A stretch of DNA of 62,832 nt from Methanolinea sp. (GTDB lineage: Archaea > Halobacteriota > Methanomicrobia > Methanomicrobiales > Methanospirillaceae), in assembly GCA_025453675.1 (NCBI GenBank), contig JALOPW010000006.1:1-62832 (forward strand). The letters are read 5' to 3'. Below, in pieces: positions 27,658 to 37,455 of the stretch. Every line of letters starts with the position of its first letter. Within the stretch, counting starts at the first letter, position 1. The notes beneath the pieces were generated by a model, which saw nothing but the letters and a program-made list of their open reading frames with translations, was not told the origin of the DNA and did not search any database. The position numbers and the translations under genes were made by a program.

Positions 27658-27733
27658 GAGGAGAAGATTGAGTCCCGATGGATATTAGGGCTTCCTCTGC
27701 ATCCCCGAGAGGAGACTCAATCAGCCTGTCATA

Positions 27734-28708
27734 TCATCGAGAAGGGAGTGGGAATGAGCTGTCCACTCCGGTGACCTCGCTTAAGTAGACCCCTGAACCC
27801 AGCCACCACCGATCGTCCACGGGAAGGACATATCCGATCTTCAGCTCCTGCCGGTTATCCCTTGCGGGGTTCGGCCATACAAAGACCACAAAACCTCCTC
27901 CCGAGTGTGCCGTATCCACGAGAGCCCGGATATTCTCCATCCCGAACGGGTCTCTCCTCCCTATCAGGCTGCTCCCGACCGCTTCCTTGAGGTGAGGGTG
28001 CGCAAGAAGTGTCCCGTTGTAGTCGTATGCATACAGGTAATGGGCATCTGCATCGACGAACATCCCCGACGCATTCGAGATCTCGGCGAACGCCGCCTCA
28101 TCGCCATGATCGCGCCCATATGCCGCACCGCGCTCAACGAGGTTTACCATCTCTGCAACTGCATGCGGGAACACCCCTGGGCCTGTGCTTTTGAGATCGG
28201 AGAAGTAGGTACCGGATGCGATCCACCAGTCCTCGCCTGCCGGGAAAGCATAGCCAATCTTCGGCACGTATGACTCGATGAAGGACTCGTTGATCCCTCC
28301 TGCTGACGGTGTGGGATAGAGATATGCAATATATCCGCCCCCGTTCGCGGCCACGTGCGCTCCGATGCGGATGGCAGGGAGACCACAGGTGTCTGTCCAG
28401 TTCAGCCGGTTCGTACCCACACTTTCGCTCTGGTAGGGGTGTGCAAGGAGCGTTCCGTTGTAGTCATACGCATAGATGTAGATGTCTCCGCGTGTAAAGG
28501 CGCCGGATTTGCGGTTGAACTCGAGAAGGGCGGAATCTTTCCCGGCGTGACTCGCATATGCCGCCGCCTCATGCACGAAATCTGCCAGGTCTGCAGTGGT
28601 CATACTCGCATTACTACCTTGGGCAGGATGTGGGGAGCTGCATCCGGAGAGGAGTATTGTAATGCCGATGATGAGACAGGCCAGGCCGCAGAGGAGCCTT
28701 CTGTGCAT
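27734..28708 (-). CDS. lipoprotein with two Cache domains
   Basis: This is a predicted extracellular, lipid-anchored sensor or binding protein. From ATG 28708 the protein has 324 residues. The signal is MHRRLLCGLACLIIGITILL with lipobox LSGC. Two similar segments follow. Each carries IYAYDYNGTLLAHPY- or LYAYDYNGTLLAHPH-type motifs, a GGGYIAYLYP/GGGFVVFVWP strand and a YVPKIGYAF/LKIGYVLP ending with WW. This is the single-Cache (sCache_2) pattern in tandem. There is no kinase, receiver or transmembrane output domain. Confidence 0.85.
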   Translation of the reverse strand: MHRRLLCGLACLIIGITILLSGCSSPHPAQGSNASMTTADLADFVHEAAAYASHAGKDSALLEFNRKSGAFTRGDIYIYAYDYNGTLLAHPYQSESVGTNRLNWTDTCGLPAIRIGAHVAANGGGYIAYLYPTPSAGGINESFIESYVPKIGYAFPAGEDWWIASGTYFSDLKSTGPGVFPHAVAEMVNLVERGAAYGRDHGDEAAFAEISNASGMFVDADAHYLYAYDYNGTLLAHPHLKEAVGSSLIGRRDPFGMENIRALVDTAHSGGGFVVFVWPNPARDNRQELKIGYVLPVDDRWWLGSGVYLSEVTGVDSSFPLPSR

Positions 28709-28804
28709 GTCAATAAATTTGAATGGAAATGGCATAAATACGACGATATCCGGGTATCCCCCGTCTTTAGGGTGAACGTTCTCGATGAAAGGGTAAATTT
28801 CCTT

Positions 28805-28885
28805 TGAAACGCACATGAGACCGTCGGGTCACATGCCCCCCTGATGAAAACCGCGGATGCGGTTTTCATGCCAAAATGCCTGCGA
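28805..28885 (-). repeat. dispersed palindromic repeat, locus 3 (short)
   Basis: Module C (28805-28843) is followed by a perfect module B hairpin (28844-28869, loop GGAT). After it comes CCAAAATG, a broken remnant of module A. It lies between the divergent double-Cache lipoprotein and the cupin gene. Confidence 0.85.
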
Positions 28886-29001
28886 CTCGTTCGTCCAAGT
28901 TTTGCACGGTTGGAACGGTTCACGATGCATGGGGGCATATGAAACCGGCACCAGGGCATCAACCCGATTCATTTTATTCAGAGGCCGAGTGAGACTTGGG
29001 T

Positions 29002-29379
29002 ATGATTCTGAATCATGCGGCCAGTGTGCCTGCCGAACCTACGGACAAGCCGGGCCTCTCCTCCATGCATACCCGAGTTGTCCTCACCGCCGATGACGGC
29101 TGCCCGCGATATGCCCTGCGGCTCATGGAGTTCGGGCCAGGAGGCTATACCTCCTACCACTGCCACAAGGAGGAGCACGAGATGTTTTTCCTGGAGGGTT
29201 TCGGAGTGGCTACTGGTGGAGACAGAAAAGAGGTGCGGATTGCTGCCGGTGACGCACTTTCTATCCTGCCCAGGGAGTACCACCAGATCCGGAACACCGG
29301 GGCGGGGATGCTGAAGATGATCTGCACGGTCCCGATATTTCCGGGAAAGACAGGAAAGACCACCACGCCCTGCCAGTGA
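29002..29379 (+). CDS. cupin-domain protein
   Basis: The 125-residue protein has one cupin barrel. GYTSYHCHKEEHEMFFLEGF supplies the metal-ligand His and Glu (HxH...E). GDALSILPREYHQIRN supplies the second motif with its His. Such single-domain cupins have many roles, so no substrate is proposed. The start is ATG 29002; the TTG at 28996 would add two residues. Confidence 0.87.
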   Translation: MILNHAASVPAEPTDKPGLSSMHTRVVLTADDGCPRYALRLMEFGPGGYTSYHCHKEEHEMFFLEGFGVATGGDRKEVRIAAGDALSILPREYHQIRNTGAGMLKMICTVPIFPGKTGKTTTPCQ

Positions 29380-29394
29380 GTGCGAGCAAGAGTA

Positions 29395-30144
29395 TCAATC
29401 AGTGCGGGCATCCGGGTCCGGTTCTCCCGGATCATCCTCCCCGCCCCTTTCGCCCGGTTTGATATGCCACTCGGATCGCCGCATCAGCCCGTGCAGGGTG
29501 CTCGCCTCCCGGGCAGTCAGGTTTGCCCGGCCGAAGATTCGCCGCATCATCAGCATGGTCATCTCACGCTTGAAGTCAGGGTGGTCGATGAGGGTGAGAT
29601 ACTCGTCAAGGTGCTGGTAGAGGTGCTCCATCTGCTCCCTTCCCGCGAGGAGATACTCCCCCCGGGGGAGGTGGGCCAGCTCATACGCCATCACGGCTAC
29701 GGCGTGGGAGAGATTCAGGATGGGGTATTCGGGCGAGGTGGGAATGGTACAGATGATGTCGGATCGGCGGACTTCCCGGTTGTTCAACCCCCAGTTCTCC
29801 CGCCCAAAGAGGATGGATACCGTGCCCCGAAGGTTACCTACCAGTTCACGGATCTCGCATGGAGTATAGTAGGGCATCCGCATCGGGTTGCAGATGGATT
29901 TGCTCACCTCACCAGTAGTGGCAATAGTCAGATCGCTTCCAGAAAAGACCTCGTCCAGTGTACGCCGCCCTGCAGAATCCAGCACGTCACGTGCATGGCC
30001 AGCCCTCGCGATGGCGTCGTCTCCGAGTGGGCAGGGGTCTATAAGGACCAGGCGGGAGAACCCGAAGTTCTTGATGGCCCTTGCAGCAAACCCCACGTTA
30101 CCCTCGTAGAGGGGCTGGACCAGTACAAACTCCACCTCCGGCAT
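29395..30144 (-). CDS. trmJ: tRNA/rRNA methyltransferase, TrmJ-like (SpoU/SPOUT)
   Basis: This is probably the archaeal 2'-O-methyltransferase acting on tRNA nucleotide 32. The 249-residue protein has EFVLVQPLYEGNVGFAARAI (motif 1), VSILFGRENWGLNNREV (motif 2) and PILNLSHAVAVMAYEL (motif 3). These are the three SPOUT motifs that form the knotted SAM site. It is the last gene of the operon that starts with gatC, 6 nt after the GGGP synthase gene. TrmJ itself, rather than a related SpoU enzyme, is the likely call. Confidence 0.88.
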   Translation of the reverse strand: MPEVEFVLVQPLYEGNVGFAARAIKNFGFSRLVLIDPCPLGDDAIARAGHARDVLDSAGRRTLDEVFSGSDLTIATTGEVSKSICNPMRMPYYTPCEIRELVGNLRGTVSILFGRENWGLNNREVRRSDIICTIPTSPEYPILNLSHAVAVMAYELAHLPRGEYLLAGREQMEHLYQHLDEYLTLIDHPDFKREMTMLMMRRIFGRANLTAREASTLHGLMRRSEWHIKPGERGGEDDPGEPDPDARTD

Positions 30145-30150
30145 CCTGGC

Positions 30151-30837
30151 CTACTGGACTGCGTTGACCGTGGCTTTCAGCACATCTATCCCCTGGTCAT
30201 AGACCGCATTCCCTACCACGATAGTATCTGCGTAACGCGACATCTCCGCTGCCCGTTCAGGCGAGTTGATGCCCCCACCATAGTACAGGACAGAGTTGTC
30301 GAGGGTCTCGGATACCGCCTTTACCACCCGGGGATCGCCATACATGCCGCTGTACTCGATGTAGACAATGGGGAAATGGAAGTAGCGGTCCGCGACAGTT
30401 GCATAGGCCGCAACCTCCACTGGAGTCAGGGAGCAATTGGAACGGGTCACCTTCCCCACCGCGGAGTCGGGGTTGAGGACAAGATACGCCTCGGGGACCA
30501 CCCGTTCCCAGTCAATCTCCTGCTGCTGCACCCACTGGCGGTGCTTGCCCACGATCCACCCCACGTCCTGGGTATTCAGGACGCTCGGGATGAAGAGGAA
30601 GTCGACACCTTCCATGATCACCGCCTCCGGCCCGGCTGGCTCCACCACGAGGGGCAGGCCGTACCTGGCCACCTGCCGCAGGAGCTCCTGCATGTTCTCC
30701 CGGGTTACATTCAGCGTCCCTGAAAGCATCAGGGCATCCGTCCCGCTGGTCACCACCCCGGTGATTCCTTCAGCGGTGAGTTGCTTGTCGGGATCCAGTT
30801 TGGTCACGTGGTTCCAGCTCTTCCAGTTGATGTGCAT
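30151..30837 (-). CDS. geranylgeranylglyceryl phosphate synthase
   Basis: This enzyme makes the first ether bond of archaeal membrane lipids from glycerol-1-phosphate and geranylgeranyl diphosphate. The 228-residue TIM barrel begins NWKSWNHVTKLDPDKQLT. It includes TSGTDALMLSGT, VEPAGPEAV, FPIVYIEYSGMYGDP and LYYGGGINSPERAAEM with a closing phosphate loop, TIVVGNAVYD. It lies between topA and trmJ in a tight minus-strand operon. Confidence 0.95.
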   Translation of the reverse strand: MHINWKSWNHVTKLDPDKQLTAEGITGVVTSGTDALMLSGTLNVTRENMQELLRQVARYGLPLVVEPAGPEAVIMEGVDFLFIPSVLNTQDVGWIVGKHRQWVQQQEIDWERVVPEAYLVLNPDSAVGKVTRSNCSLTPVEVAAYATVADRYFHFPIVYIEYSGMYGDPRVVKAVSETLDNSVLYYGGGINSPERAAEMSRYADTIVVGNAVYDQGIDVLKATVNAVQ

Positions 30838-30850
30838 TCAGCCACTCCCT

Positions 30851-33691
30851 TCAGATGACTATGATATCGTCGCTTGGTTTCTTCTTCTTTTTGAGGGGTG
30901 CAGCTGCCCGGAGTTCGAGCACCCTCTCCCGTGGAAGGCCACAACGGGCTGATACCAGGGAAGCATCCGTTTCATGGAGCGTTTCAATGTTATATACCCC
31001 TGCCCGCAGTAACTGCTCCAGGGCGGATTCGGTGATCCCCCGGATACCCATCAGTTCAGCCTTCCCCTTCTCGAACTGGGTCTTGCTGACCCGGCCAGGG
31101 ACCGGCTTTCCCAGAGCCAGGGCAACCGATTCGACGTGACGGAACGCAGTCTCCGGAGAGATGCCACTCTTCAAAGAGAGATACAGGGGGTGAACGGCCA
31201 GGAGATCTTCAGGTTTGGTGAACCCCGCCTCCCGGTATTTCTTGAGACTCACCGCGGGGAGGCCGAGACCCTTCAGCCGGCGCTCACCGGCGATTTTCCT
31301 CGCCTCTCCCTGCAGGCTCTCGGCCTCCTTCTCCCCGATACCCGCCTGCTTGAGGACTGTCCGGTCCACGAGGCCCAGCCCCTCGATATCGTTGATACCG
31401 GCCTCGTGCAGCTTCCTGATCACGCTTGCCGGGCTCCTCCCCTTCCGGGGCGGAAGGATAGACCGGACAAACTTGCGGCAGTCAGAACGACGCCTCAACA
31501 GGTCAAGCGCATCTTTTGCCTCTGCCTGCAATCGCAGGGCCCCCTCTTTCTGGATGTCCAGGAGGCGCATGAGATCTTCGTCACGGGAATTGGCGATGTC
31601 ATAGACCGTATAGAGATGGGCAGTGACCATCTTCTGGTGCAGGGTATCGGAGAACGAGGGGAGGAGGGCGAGTGTCTCTTTGTGGGAAGTGATATGGTGG
31701 CAGAGCGGGCATCCCAGGTCCCAGGGCCGGGCCCCTTTCCTGACCAGGCGAACAGAGTGAAGGTGGTGTGTGGGGCAGACCTCGTCGGACCGCACGGCAA
31801 AGCCCCACATGGTCATGGGGAGCCCGATATTGAAGTTGCACTCCGGATAGTGGGTGCAACCGATGAACTGCGTCTGGTTCCGGAGGTGCCGGATTCGGAT
31901 GTCGTGGCCGCATATCGGGCAGGGCCCAAGCGTCAGCTCCTCCGCGGTCTGGTCCATGATCTCCTCCCCGATCTCGCTCTGGTGTGCCTCAAGCTGGTCG
32001 AATACCTGGTACAGCATGCCCCTTGACTCCCTGACCACGTCATCCCTGGTCCGGGCTTTCCCCTTGATCTGCTGCATATGTGATTCCAGCGTCTGAGTCA
32101 TGTCAGGGCGGGTGATGGTGTCGGCATGGTGCTCCAGGCTCTCGATTACCGCCCTTCCCACCAGGGTGGGCCGGAGCGGGGTACCCTCCACGTATTTCCT
32201 GGAGACCAGTTTTGCGATGACCTCGTGCCGTGTGCTCTTGGTCCCGAGCCCGAGTTCCTCCATCCTCTGGATGAGCCTGCTCTGGGTGAAGCGGGGCGGG
32301 GGCTGGGTCTCCTTCTCATCCATACTGACCTTCAGGAGAGGGAGAGTCTCCCCCACCTTCATGGCAGGGATGACATACTCTGTCGCGGCGCTGAATGGAT
32401 AGACCTTCCGCCAGCCCGGCTCGATGATCTGCCCGCCGGTAATAGTATAGGGCTCTCCGCCGGCCGAGAGCATGACCTTCATGGTCAGCCAGTGAGCGTC
32501 AGGGGAGAGTGTCGCCAGGAAACGGCGTACCACCAGTTCGTAGATCTTCCAGCGATCCTCCCCGAGATCCTCCCTCCTGGCCGGGCCGGCAGGGTGGATG
32601 GGAGGATGGTCTGTGCTCGTCTTTTTACCCCTTGTGGGGACCGGCCGGCGGTTGGCCATCACCCATTCCACGTCGGAACGAAAGGAAGTGGGCCTGATCG
32701 CTGAAAGGATGGCATTCAGGTCAAGGGTTGCAGGGTACACGGTGTTATCGGTCCTCGGATAAGAGATGAACCCGTTCATGTAGAGGTCCTCTGCGAGGCG
32801 CATGGCGTTTGCGGCTGAGAACCCGAGCCTCGCCGCAGCCACGATGAAGGTGGTGGTGTCGAAAGGGGATGGGGCCCTGTCTGCTTTTGCCCCCTCTTTC
32901 ACGTCGGTGACCGATAGTGGCTGCACTGTGTGGTCCCGGGCAGATTCTGCTTCTCTCCTGTCCGTGAACCGGGAAGTGGTATGCCTGGCCTCCATCTGCT
33001 CCCCCTGCTTCTCGGTGAGCAGGTGGATCTGCCAGTACTTCTCGGGGGTGAATGCCTCGATCTCCCGTTCCCGGTCCACGATCATGGCGAGCGTCGGGCT
33101 CTGCACTCTCCCGACAGAGAGGATATTGGCCCCGCCCCTCCTCGCGGCGAGGGAGATGAACCGCGTGAGGGAAGCTCCCCACATCAGGTCGATCACCTGG
33201 CGGGCCTCCCCTGCTGCGGCAAGGGCAAAATCAAGGTCTGTCGTTGCGGAGAAGGCGTGCCGGATCTCCTCGGGGGTGATGGCCGAGAACCTGGCCCGGT
33301 CCACTTTCACCTTCGGGTTGGCCTCACGTATGAGCTCGAATGCCTCTTTTCCTATCAGTTCCCCCTCGGTATCAAAATCGGTGGCAATCGTCACCCGGGA
33401 AGCTTTCCGGGACAGTTTCTGGAGGAGGGAGACGATCTTCTTCTCGGTGGGCACCTTGACCGTCGGGGCGTCGATCAGGCTTCTTGGAGTGCGCGACTCG
33501 CTCCGCCAGTTGGAATACCCCTCTACAAAGTCCACCTCCACGACGTGACCCTTCAGTCCCACGACCACAGTCTCGTCGAACTGGTAGCTGGAGATCCCGC
33601 CATCCCTGGCCTCCTGTACCCTCTCCTTTCCGGCGAGTATCCCCGAGATCCTCCGGGCAGAGATGTTCTTCTCGGTCACTATCAGGTACAT
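30851..33691 (-). CDS. topA: DNA topoisomerase I (type IA) with long C-terminal helix-hairpin-helix tail
   Basis: This enzyme relaxes negatively supercoiled DNA. The 946-residue protein has a Toprim domain (about 1-140: MYLIVTEKNISARRISGIL, ATDFDTEGELIG). The core follows, with MNGFISYPRTDNTVYP carrying the catalytic Tyr and GLGTKSTRHEVIAKL. Next come Cys-rich zinc segments (CPICGHDIRIRHLRNQTQF to CTHYPEC, and CPTHH to CPLCHH). The last 300 residues hold repeated helix-hairpin-helix-like units such as LHEAGINDIEGLGLVDRTVL, GIGEKEAESL and MGIRGITESALEQLLRAGVY. That tail is longer than in a plain TopA. It lies 7 nt after gatB. Confidence 0.95.
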   Translation of the reverse strand: MYLIVTEKNISARRISGILAGKERVQEARDGGISSYQFDETVVVGLKGHVVEVDFVEGYSNWRSESRTPRSLIDAPTVKVPTEKKIVSLLQKLSRKASRVTIATDFDTEGELIGKEAFELIREANPKVKVDRARFSAITPEEIRHAFSATTDLDFALAAAGEARQVIDLMWGASLTRFISLAARRGGANILSVGRVQSPTLAMIVDREREIEAFTPEKYWQIHLLTEKQGEQMEARHTTSRFTDRREAESARDHTVQPLSVTDVKEGAKADRAPSPFDTTTFIVAAARLGFSAANAMRLAEDLYMNGFISYPRTDNTVYPATLDLNAILSAIRPTSFRSDVEWVMANRRPVPTRGKKTSTDHPPIHPAGPARREDLGEDRWKIYELVVRRFLATLSPDAHWLTMKVMLSAGGEPYTITGGQIIEPGWRKVYPFSAATEYVIPAMKVGETLPLLKVSMDEKETQPPPRFTQSRLIQRMEELGLGTKSTRHEVIAKLVSRKYVEGTPLRPTLVGRAVIESLEHHADTITRPDMTQTLESHMQQIKGKARTRDDVVRESRGMLYQVFDQLEAHQSEIGEEIMDQTAEELTLGPCPICGHDIRIRHLRNQTQFIGCTHYPECNFNIGLPMTMWGFAVRSDEVCPTHHLHSVRLVRKGARPWDLGCPLCHHITSHKETLALLPSFSDTLHQKMVTAHLYTVYDIANSRDEDLMRLLDIQKEGALRLQAEAKDALDLLRRRSDCRKFVRSILPPRKGRSPASVIRKLHEAGINDIEGLGLVDRTVLKQAGIGEKEAESLQGEARKIAGERRLKGLGLPAVSLKKYREAGFTKPEDLLAVHPLYLSLKSGISPETAFRHVESVALALGKPVPGRVSKTQFEKGKAELMGIRGITESALEQLLRAGVYNIETLHETDASLVSARCGLPRERVLELRAAAPLKKKKKPSDDIIVI

Positions 33692-33698
33692 AGGACGT

Positions 33699-35303
33699 TC
33701 ACTCCCCCCGGGAGAGGATGCCGGTGAGCACCCGGTTCACATCTGCAGGTTTTGCGCACCCACGGGTCTTCTTCATAACCTGTCCGACCAGGAAGTTGAG
33801 TGCTTCAGATCTTCCCTTACAGAAGTCGGCGACCGCCTGGGGATTCTCAGCAATTGCCTCCTCGGCGGCTGAAGTCACGGGGTCTTTTCCTCCGGGAGCG
33901 GCGCAACCGAGCACTTTCAGCCCCAGTCTCTCGATACATTCCCATGGCAATTCGCATGTTCCTCTCTCTTTTTGTTGATCGAGGAGGCTCCGAAGGACTT
34001 CCACCGCTCCTTTCTCGGTGATCTCTCCGGATTGACGAATGAGGAGGAGTTCTTTGAAATGTGAGAGGGGGACCCCCCGGATCGTCATGTCCCTGTAATT
34101 CAATTCTCCAAGGAGAGTATCGGCCACCCATGTTGCAGTCGCTGTCGACGTTTTCAGATCGTTCGGGAGATTATCATAGAATTCTGCAATCTGCCAGTCG
34201 CCGGTGAGGGTTGCGGCATGAGTGGGTGACAGGCAATAATCCTCGATGAACCGGGTTTTTCGCGCATCCGGAAGTTCCGGTATCACTATACGGTCCGCCC
34301 AGTCAGAGACCCGCAGCGGTCTGAGGTCCGGCTCGGGGAAGTACCGATAGTCCTGCTCCATCTCTTTGCTCCGTGATGCAGTGGTCACTCCCCTGGCCTC
34401 CACGAAGTGGCGTGTTGCCGATTCAAGTTTCTGCCCCCTCCTTAAAGAGTTCTTCTGCCGGGTCACTTCAAAAGTGAGAGCTTTCTCCACCCCCTTGTAG
34501 GATGAAATATTCTTGACTTCCACCCTTCCCCTGTCTTCCTTTCCCTTGCCAAATCTATCGAACCATCCTTTTGGCTGGATGGAGATGTTGGCATCCACAC
34601 GGAGTGACCCCTCCTTCTCGCTGTCAAAGACACCCAGGTATTCGAGCGTTGCCCGGAGCTTGTTCAGGAAACGCCGTGCCTCCTTCGGGGAGCGGAAGTC
34701 CGGTTCCGTCACTATCTCGATAAGCGGGATACCTGCCCGGTTGTAATCCACGAGTGTATATTTCGCCCGGTCAACACCTCCCTTGTGAACGAGCCGGCCA
34801 GGGTCCTCCTCTACGTGCACGCGTGTAATCCTGACCCGTTTCTCCCCGTCATCCCCCTCAATATCAAGATGCCCTTTCACCGCGAGGGGTTTGTCATACT
34901 GGGTGATCTGGAACCCCTTGTTCAGGTCGGGGTAAAAGTAGTTTTTCCGGGAAAATTCTGACTCTTCGAGTATCGTGCAGTTGAGCGCCTTTCCAACCCT
35001 CAACGCATACTCGATCGCTTTTTTGTTCATCCGTGGAAGCGAGCCCGGCAGGCCAAGGCAGATCGGGCAGACATGGGTGTTCGGGCTGTCGTCCCGGTAA
35101 TCTGTCGAGCAGCCACAGAAGAGTTTTGTCCTGGTATCCAGCTGGCAGTGGATCTCAAGGCCGATGATCACTTCATCATCGGAAAAGTCTCTGTTCATTC
35201 CGACATTCGCCGTTTCGGTGTGGTTTTGAATGTCAGTTCCTTTCTTTTCGGAAAAGGATATCCCATCCCCCGTTGGCCGTGAAACCTTCGTGGTATCAGT
35301 CAT
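33699..35303 (-). CDS. gatB: Asp/Glu-tRNA amidotransferase subunit B
   Basis: GatB of GatCAB, which in most archaea forms Asn-tRNA(Asn) from Asp-tRNA(Asn). The 534-residue protein has [20 protein letters not shown] and [14 protein letters not shown]. The later motifs are [19 protein letters not shown] and the C-terminal YqeY-like tail. The first 35 residues are an unusual polar extension before the normal start at [10 protein letters not shown] (ATG 35198). I kept ATG 35303 because it overlaps the gatA stop as ATGA, but 35198 is a real alternative. Confidence 0.95.
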   Translation of the reverse strand: MTDTTKVSRPTGDGISFSEKKGTDIQNHTETANVGMNRDFSDDEVIIGLEIHCQLDTRTKLFCGCSTDYRDDSPNTHVCPICLGLPGSLPRMNKKAIEYALRVGKALNCTILEESEFSRKNYFYPDLNKGFQITQYDKPLAVKGHLDIEGDDGEKRVRITRVHVEEDPGRLVHKGGVDRAKYTLVDYNRAGIPLIEIVTEPDFRSPKEARRFLNKLRATLEYLGVFDSEKEGSLRVDANISIQPKGWFDRFGKGKEDRGRVEVKNISSYKGVEKALTFEVTRQKNSLRRGQKLESATRHFVEARGVTTASRSKEMEQDYRYFPEPDLRPLRVSDWADRIVIPELPDARKTRFIEDYCLSPTHAATLTGDWQIAEFYDNLPNDLKTSTATATWVADTLLGELNYRDMTIRGVPLSHFKELLLIRQSGEITEKGAVEVLRSLLDQQKERGTCELPWECIERLGLKVLGCAAPGGKDPVTSAAEEAIAENPQAVADFCKGRSEALNFLVGQVMKKTRGCAKPADVNRVLTGILSRGE

Positions 35304-36604
35304 CGTGATACCCCCTGCTCGAACGCATAGCCCACGTCCACCACTCGCTCGTCCTCCATCCAGCGTCCCATAATCTGCAGGCCGACTGGCAGGCCCTCCA
35401 CTCTCCCGCAGGGAACGGAGATCGCGGGGACGCCGGCCAGGTTTGCGGGGACTGTGAGGATGTCAGAGAGGTACATGGAGAGGGGATCGCTCTTCTCCCC
35501 GAATTTGAATGCCACCGTCGGCATGGTGGGACCGGCAAGCACGTCCACCTCCCTAAAGAGGCGTTCGAAATCAGCCCGCACCTGGTTCCGGGCAGCCTGG
35601 GCCTTTGCGTAATACTTCCCATAGTACCCGGAGGAGAGTGTAAACGTCCCGAGCATGATCCTCCTCCTCACCTCCTCGCCAAACCCATCCCTGCGCCGCT
35701 CCTGGAAGGACTCGTGCCATGTCTTTTTGGTATCCGCGGGAGGCCCGTAGCGGACCCCGTCGAAGCGGGCCAGGTTGGAACTGGCCTCACTCGTGCAGGT
35801 CACGTAGTAGGCGGCCAGGGCATACGCCATGCTCGGCATTCTGCAGGTGACGATCTCGGCGCCTTTCCGCTCGAGGAGGGAGATGCCTTCCCAGACGACC
35901 GACGCCACCCTGGGATCCACTCCCTCCCCGAAGAACTCTTCCGGCACCCCAATCCTCATCCCCCGTATCTCAGGGTCCGGGGTGTGCAGGTAGGGGAAGT
36001 CAAGGGAAGTGGAATCGCGGGGGTCGTGCCCGGCGATAACTCCCATAAGGAGGTTTGCGTCCGTGACGTTTGCCGCCATGGGTCCTATCTGTTCCAGGGA
36101 ATTGGCGTAGGCGATCAGCCCGTACCTGGAGACACGACCGTAGGTGGGCTTGAGCCCGACAATCCCGCAGAACGCTGCCGGACAGCGGATGGAGCCCCCG
36201 GTGTCGGTCCCGAGCGCCAGGGGGACGAGCCCCGCAGCGATGGCCGCCGCACTCCCTCCGGACGACCCGCCCGGGACACGGGAGGGGTCCACCGGGTTCC
36301 TGGTGGGGCCGAATGCGGAGTTTTCGGTGGTCGTTCCCATACCGAACTCGTCCATGTTGGTCTTTCCGGCAATGGCCGCACCCTCGTTCTTAAGGCGCTC
36401 CACCACGGTGGCATCATACGGGGGGATATACCCCTCCAGAATCCGGGAGGCGCAGGTTGTCTCTATCCCTGCAGTAGATATGTTGTCCTTGACCGCGACC
36501 GGTATCCCCGAGAGTCTTCCTTCCCTGCAGGAGATCTCCCCAACCGTGCGGAGGAAGGCAAAGAACCTGTCTTCGGGATGAAACGAGACAGTGAATCCGG
36601 GCAT
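35300..36604 (-). CDS. gatA: Asp/Glu-tRNA amidotransferase subunit A
   Basis: This is the amidase-signature subunit that hydrolyses glutamine. The 434-residue protein has [20 protein letters not shown] (catalytic Lys region) and [17 protein letters not shown] (catalytic Ser region). [20 protein letters not shown] carries the Ser-cis-Ser and nucleophile. The protein starts close to the conserved core and is slightly shorter than bacterial GatA. It lies one nt after gatC. Confidence 0.96.
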   Translation of the reverse strand: MPGFTVSFHPEDRFFAFLRTVGEISCREGRLSGIPVAVKDNISTAGIETTCASRILEGYIPPYDATVVERLKNEGAAIAGKTNMDEFGMGTTTENSAFGPTRNPVDPSRVPGGSSGGSAAAIAAGLVPLALGTDTGGSIRCPAAFCGIVGLKPTYGRVSRYGLIAYANSLEQIGPMAANVTDANLLMGVIAGHDPRDSTSLDFPYLHTPDPEIRGMRIGVPEEFFGEGVDPRVASVVWEGISLLERKGAEIVTCRMPSMAYALAAYYVTCTSEASSNLARFDGVRYGPPADTKKTWHESFQERRRDGFGEEVRRRIMLGTFTLSSGYYGKYYAKAQAARNQVRADFERLFREVDVLAGPTMPTVAFKFGEKSDPLSMYLSDILTVPANLAGVPAISVPCGRVEGLPVGLQIMGRWMEDERVVDVGYAFEQGVSR

Positions 36605-36605
36605 A

Positions 36606-36875
36606 TCACATCACCCGGGGAGCCCTGAAGAACCCTTCTTCTTTTTCTCGGGTATTTGCAAGTGCATCCTGCTGGGAGAGCGAGGGGATGACCTCGTCCT
36701 CGCGGAAGACATTACACTCTCTCCCCTCAATACTCTCCACCACCTCCACCTGGTCCAGAAGATCGAAGTATTCCAGGATCTCGTTGAAACGGGAGGTGAA
36801 TGCGGCGAGCTCCTCCCGGTGTATAGCAATATCGGCAAGTTGCCCGATATGTTCTGTATCCCTCTCGGTGATCAT
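36606..36875 (-). CDS. gatC: Asp/Glu-tRNA amidotransferase subunit C
   Basis: This small subunit stabilises GatA-GatB. The 89-residue protein has [39 protein letters not shown] and the ending [19 protein letters not shown], the GatC pattern. It is the first gene of gatC-gatA-gatB-topA-GGGPS-trmJ, all on the minus strand with gaps of 13 nt or less. Confidence 0.93.
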   Translation of the reverse strand: MITERDTEHIGQLADIAIHREELAAFTSRFNEILEYFDLLDQVEVVESIEGRECNVFREDEVIPSLSQQDALANTREKEEGFFRAPRVM

Positions 36876-37455
36876 CCCAATCTAGCCTCCCTGGCGGTGT
36901 GTCATCCCACGTAGGGTTAAGTAGTCTTGATATGGATTTTTATAACCATTGTTGTCTGCCCCGGATATCGTCTCATCACTGCTGCAGGATCCATATTTCG
37001 CATTTGTAAACACTAAAACGGAAAATAACAGATATCCGTCCTTTAATACGCTCCGCACAATCATCAGCTTCTCATGAAGGAATCAGATGATACGCGCAGA
37101 GAGATGATTGGCCCCGGGTAGTATACTATATAGATAGTGCAAGACTCCTGCTTCTGTTCTTCACTATATTCAGGGGATAAATGGAGTGACCAGCCATGAG
37201 TTCCTCATCTGGTAGTATCAGGTACGATAAATCGGGCAGAACAACCAGTACCTTGCTTGGAGGAAGATCACCACCATCAGTGCAGGGGCACTCCGGGTGG
37301 GAATGCAGGCTCACCCTGCAGCCCACGCAACTCTTTTTTACACTCCTCATCCTTCTGCCGATGTCGGGACGGAGAATATGATTGGTGATCCACACACCGA
37401 TACTCTCTCATTCTCACGTAGCCTGTTGCCCGGAGGATCGCTGAAACGAAAAGGG
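36876..37455. other. gap without a recognisable gene
   Basis: This 580-nt gap has an AT-rich left part (36900-37080), suited to the gatC promoter on the minus strand. The rest has open frames on both strands (37126-37395 minus, 37297-37536 plus) without family resemblance. No tRNA signature was found. Confidence 0.45.

Noticed and set aside
785-36875. Two sets of amidotransferase genes as a recent duplication
   Set aside because: GatDE and GatCAB are different enzymes that coexist normally in archaea.
37126-37395. 89-codon minus frame in the gap after gatC
   Set aside because: It has some Cys and Pro motifs but no family likeness, and other frames in the same DNA look equally good.
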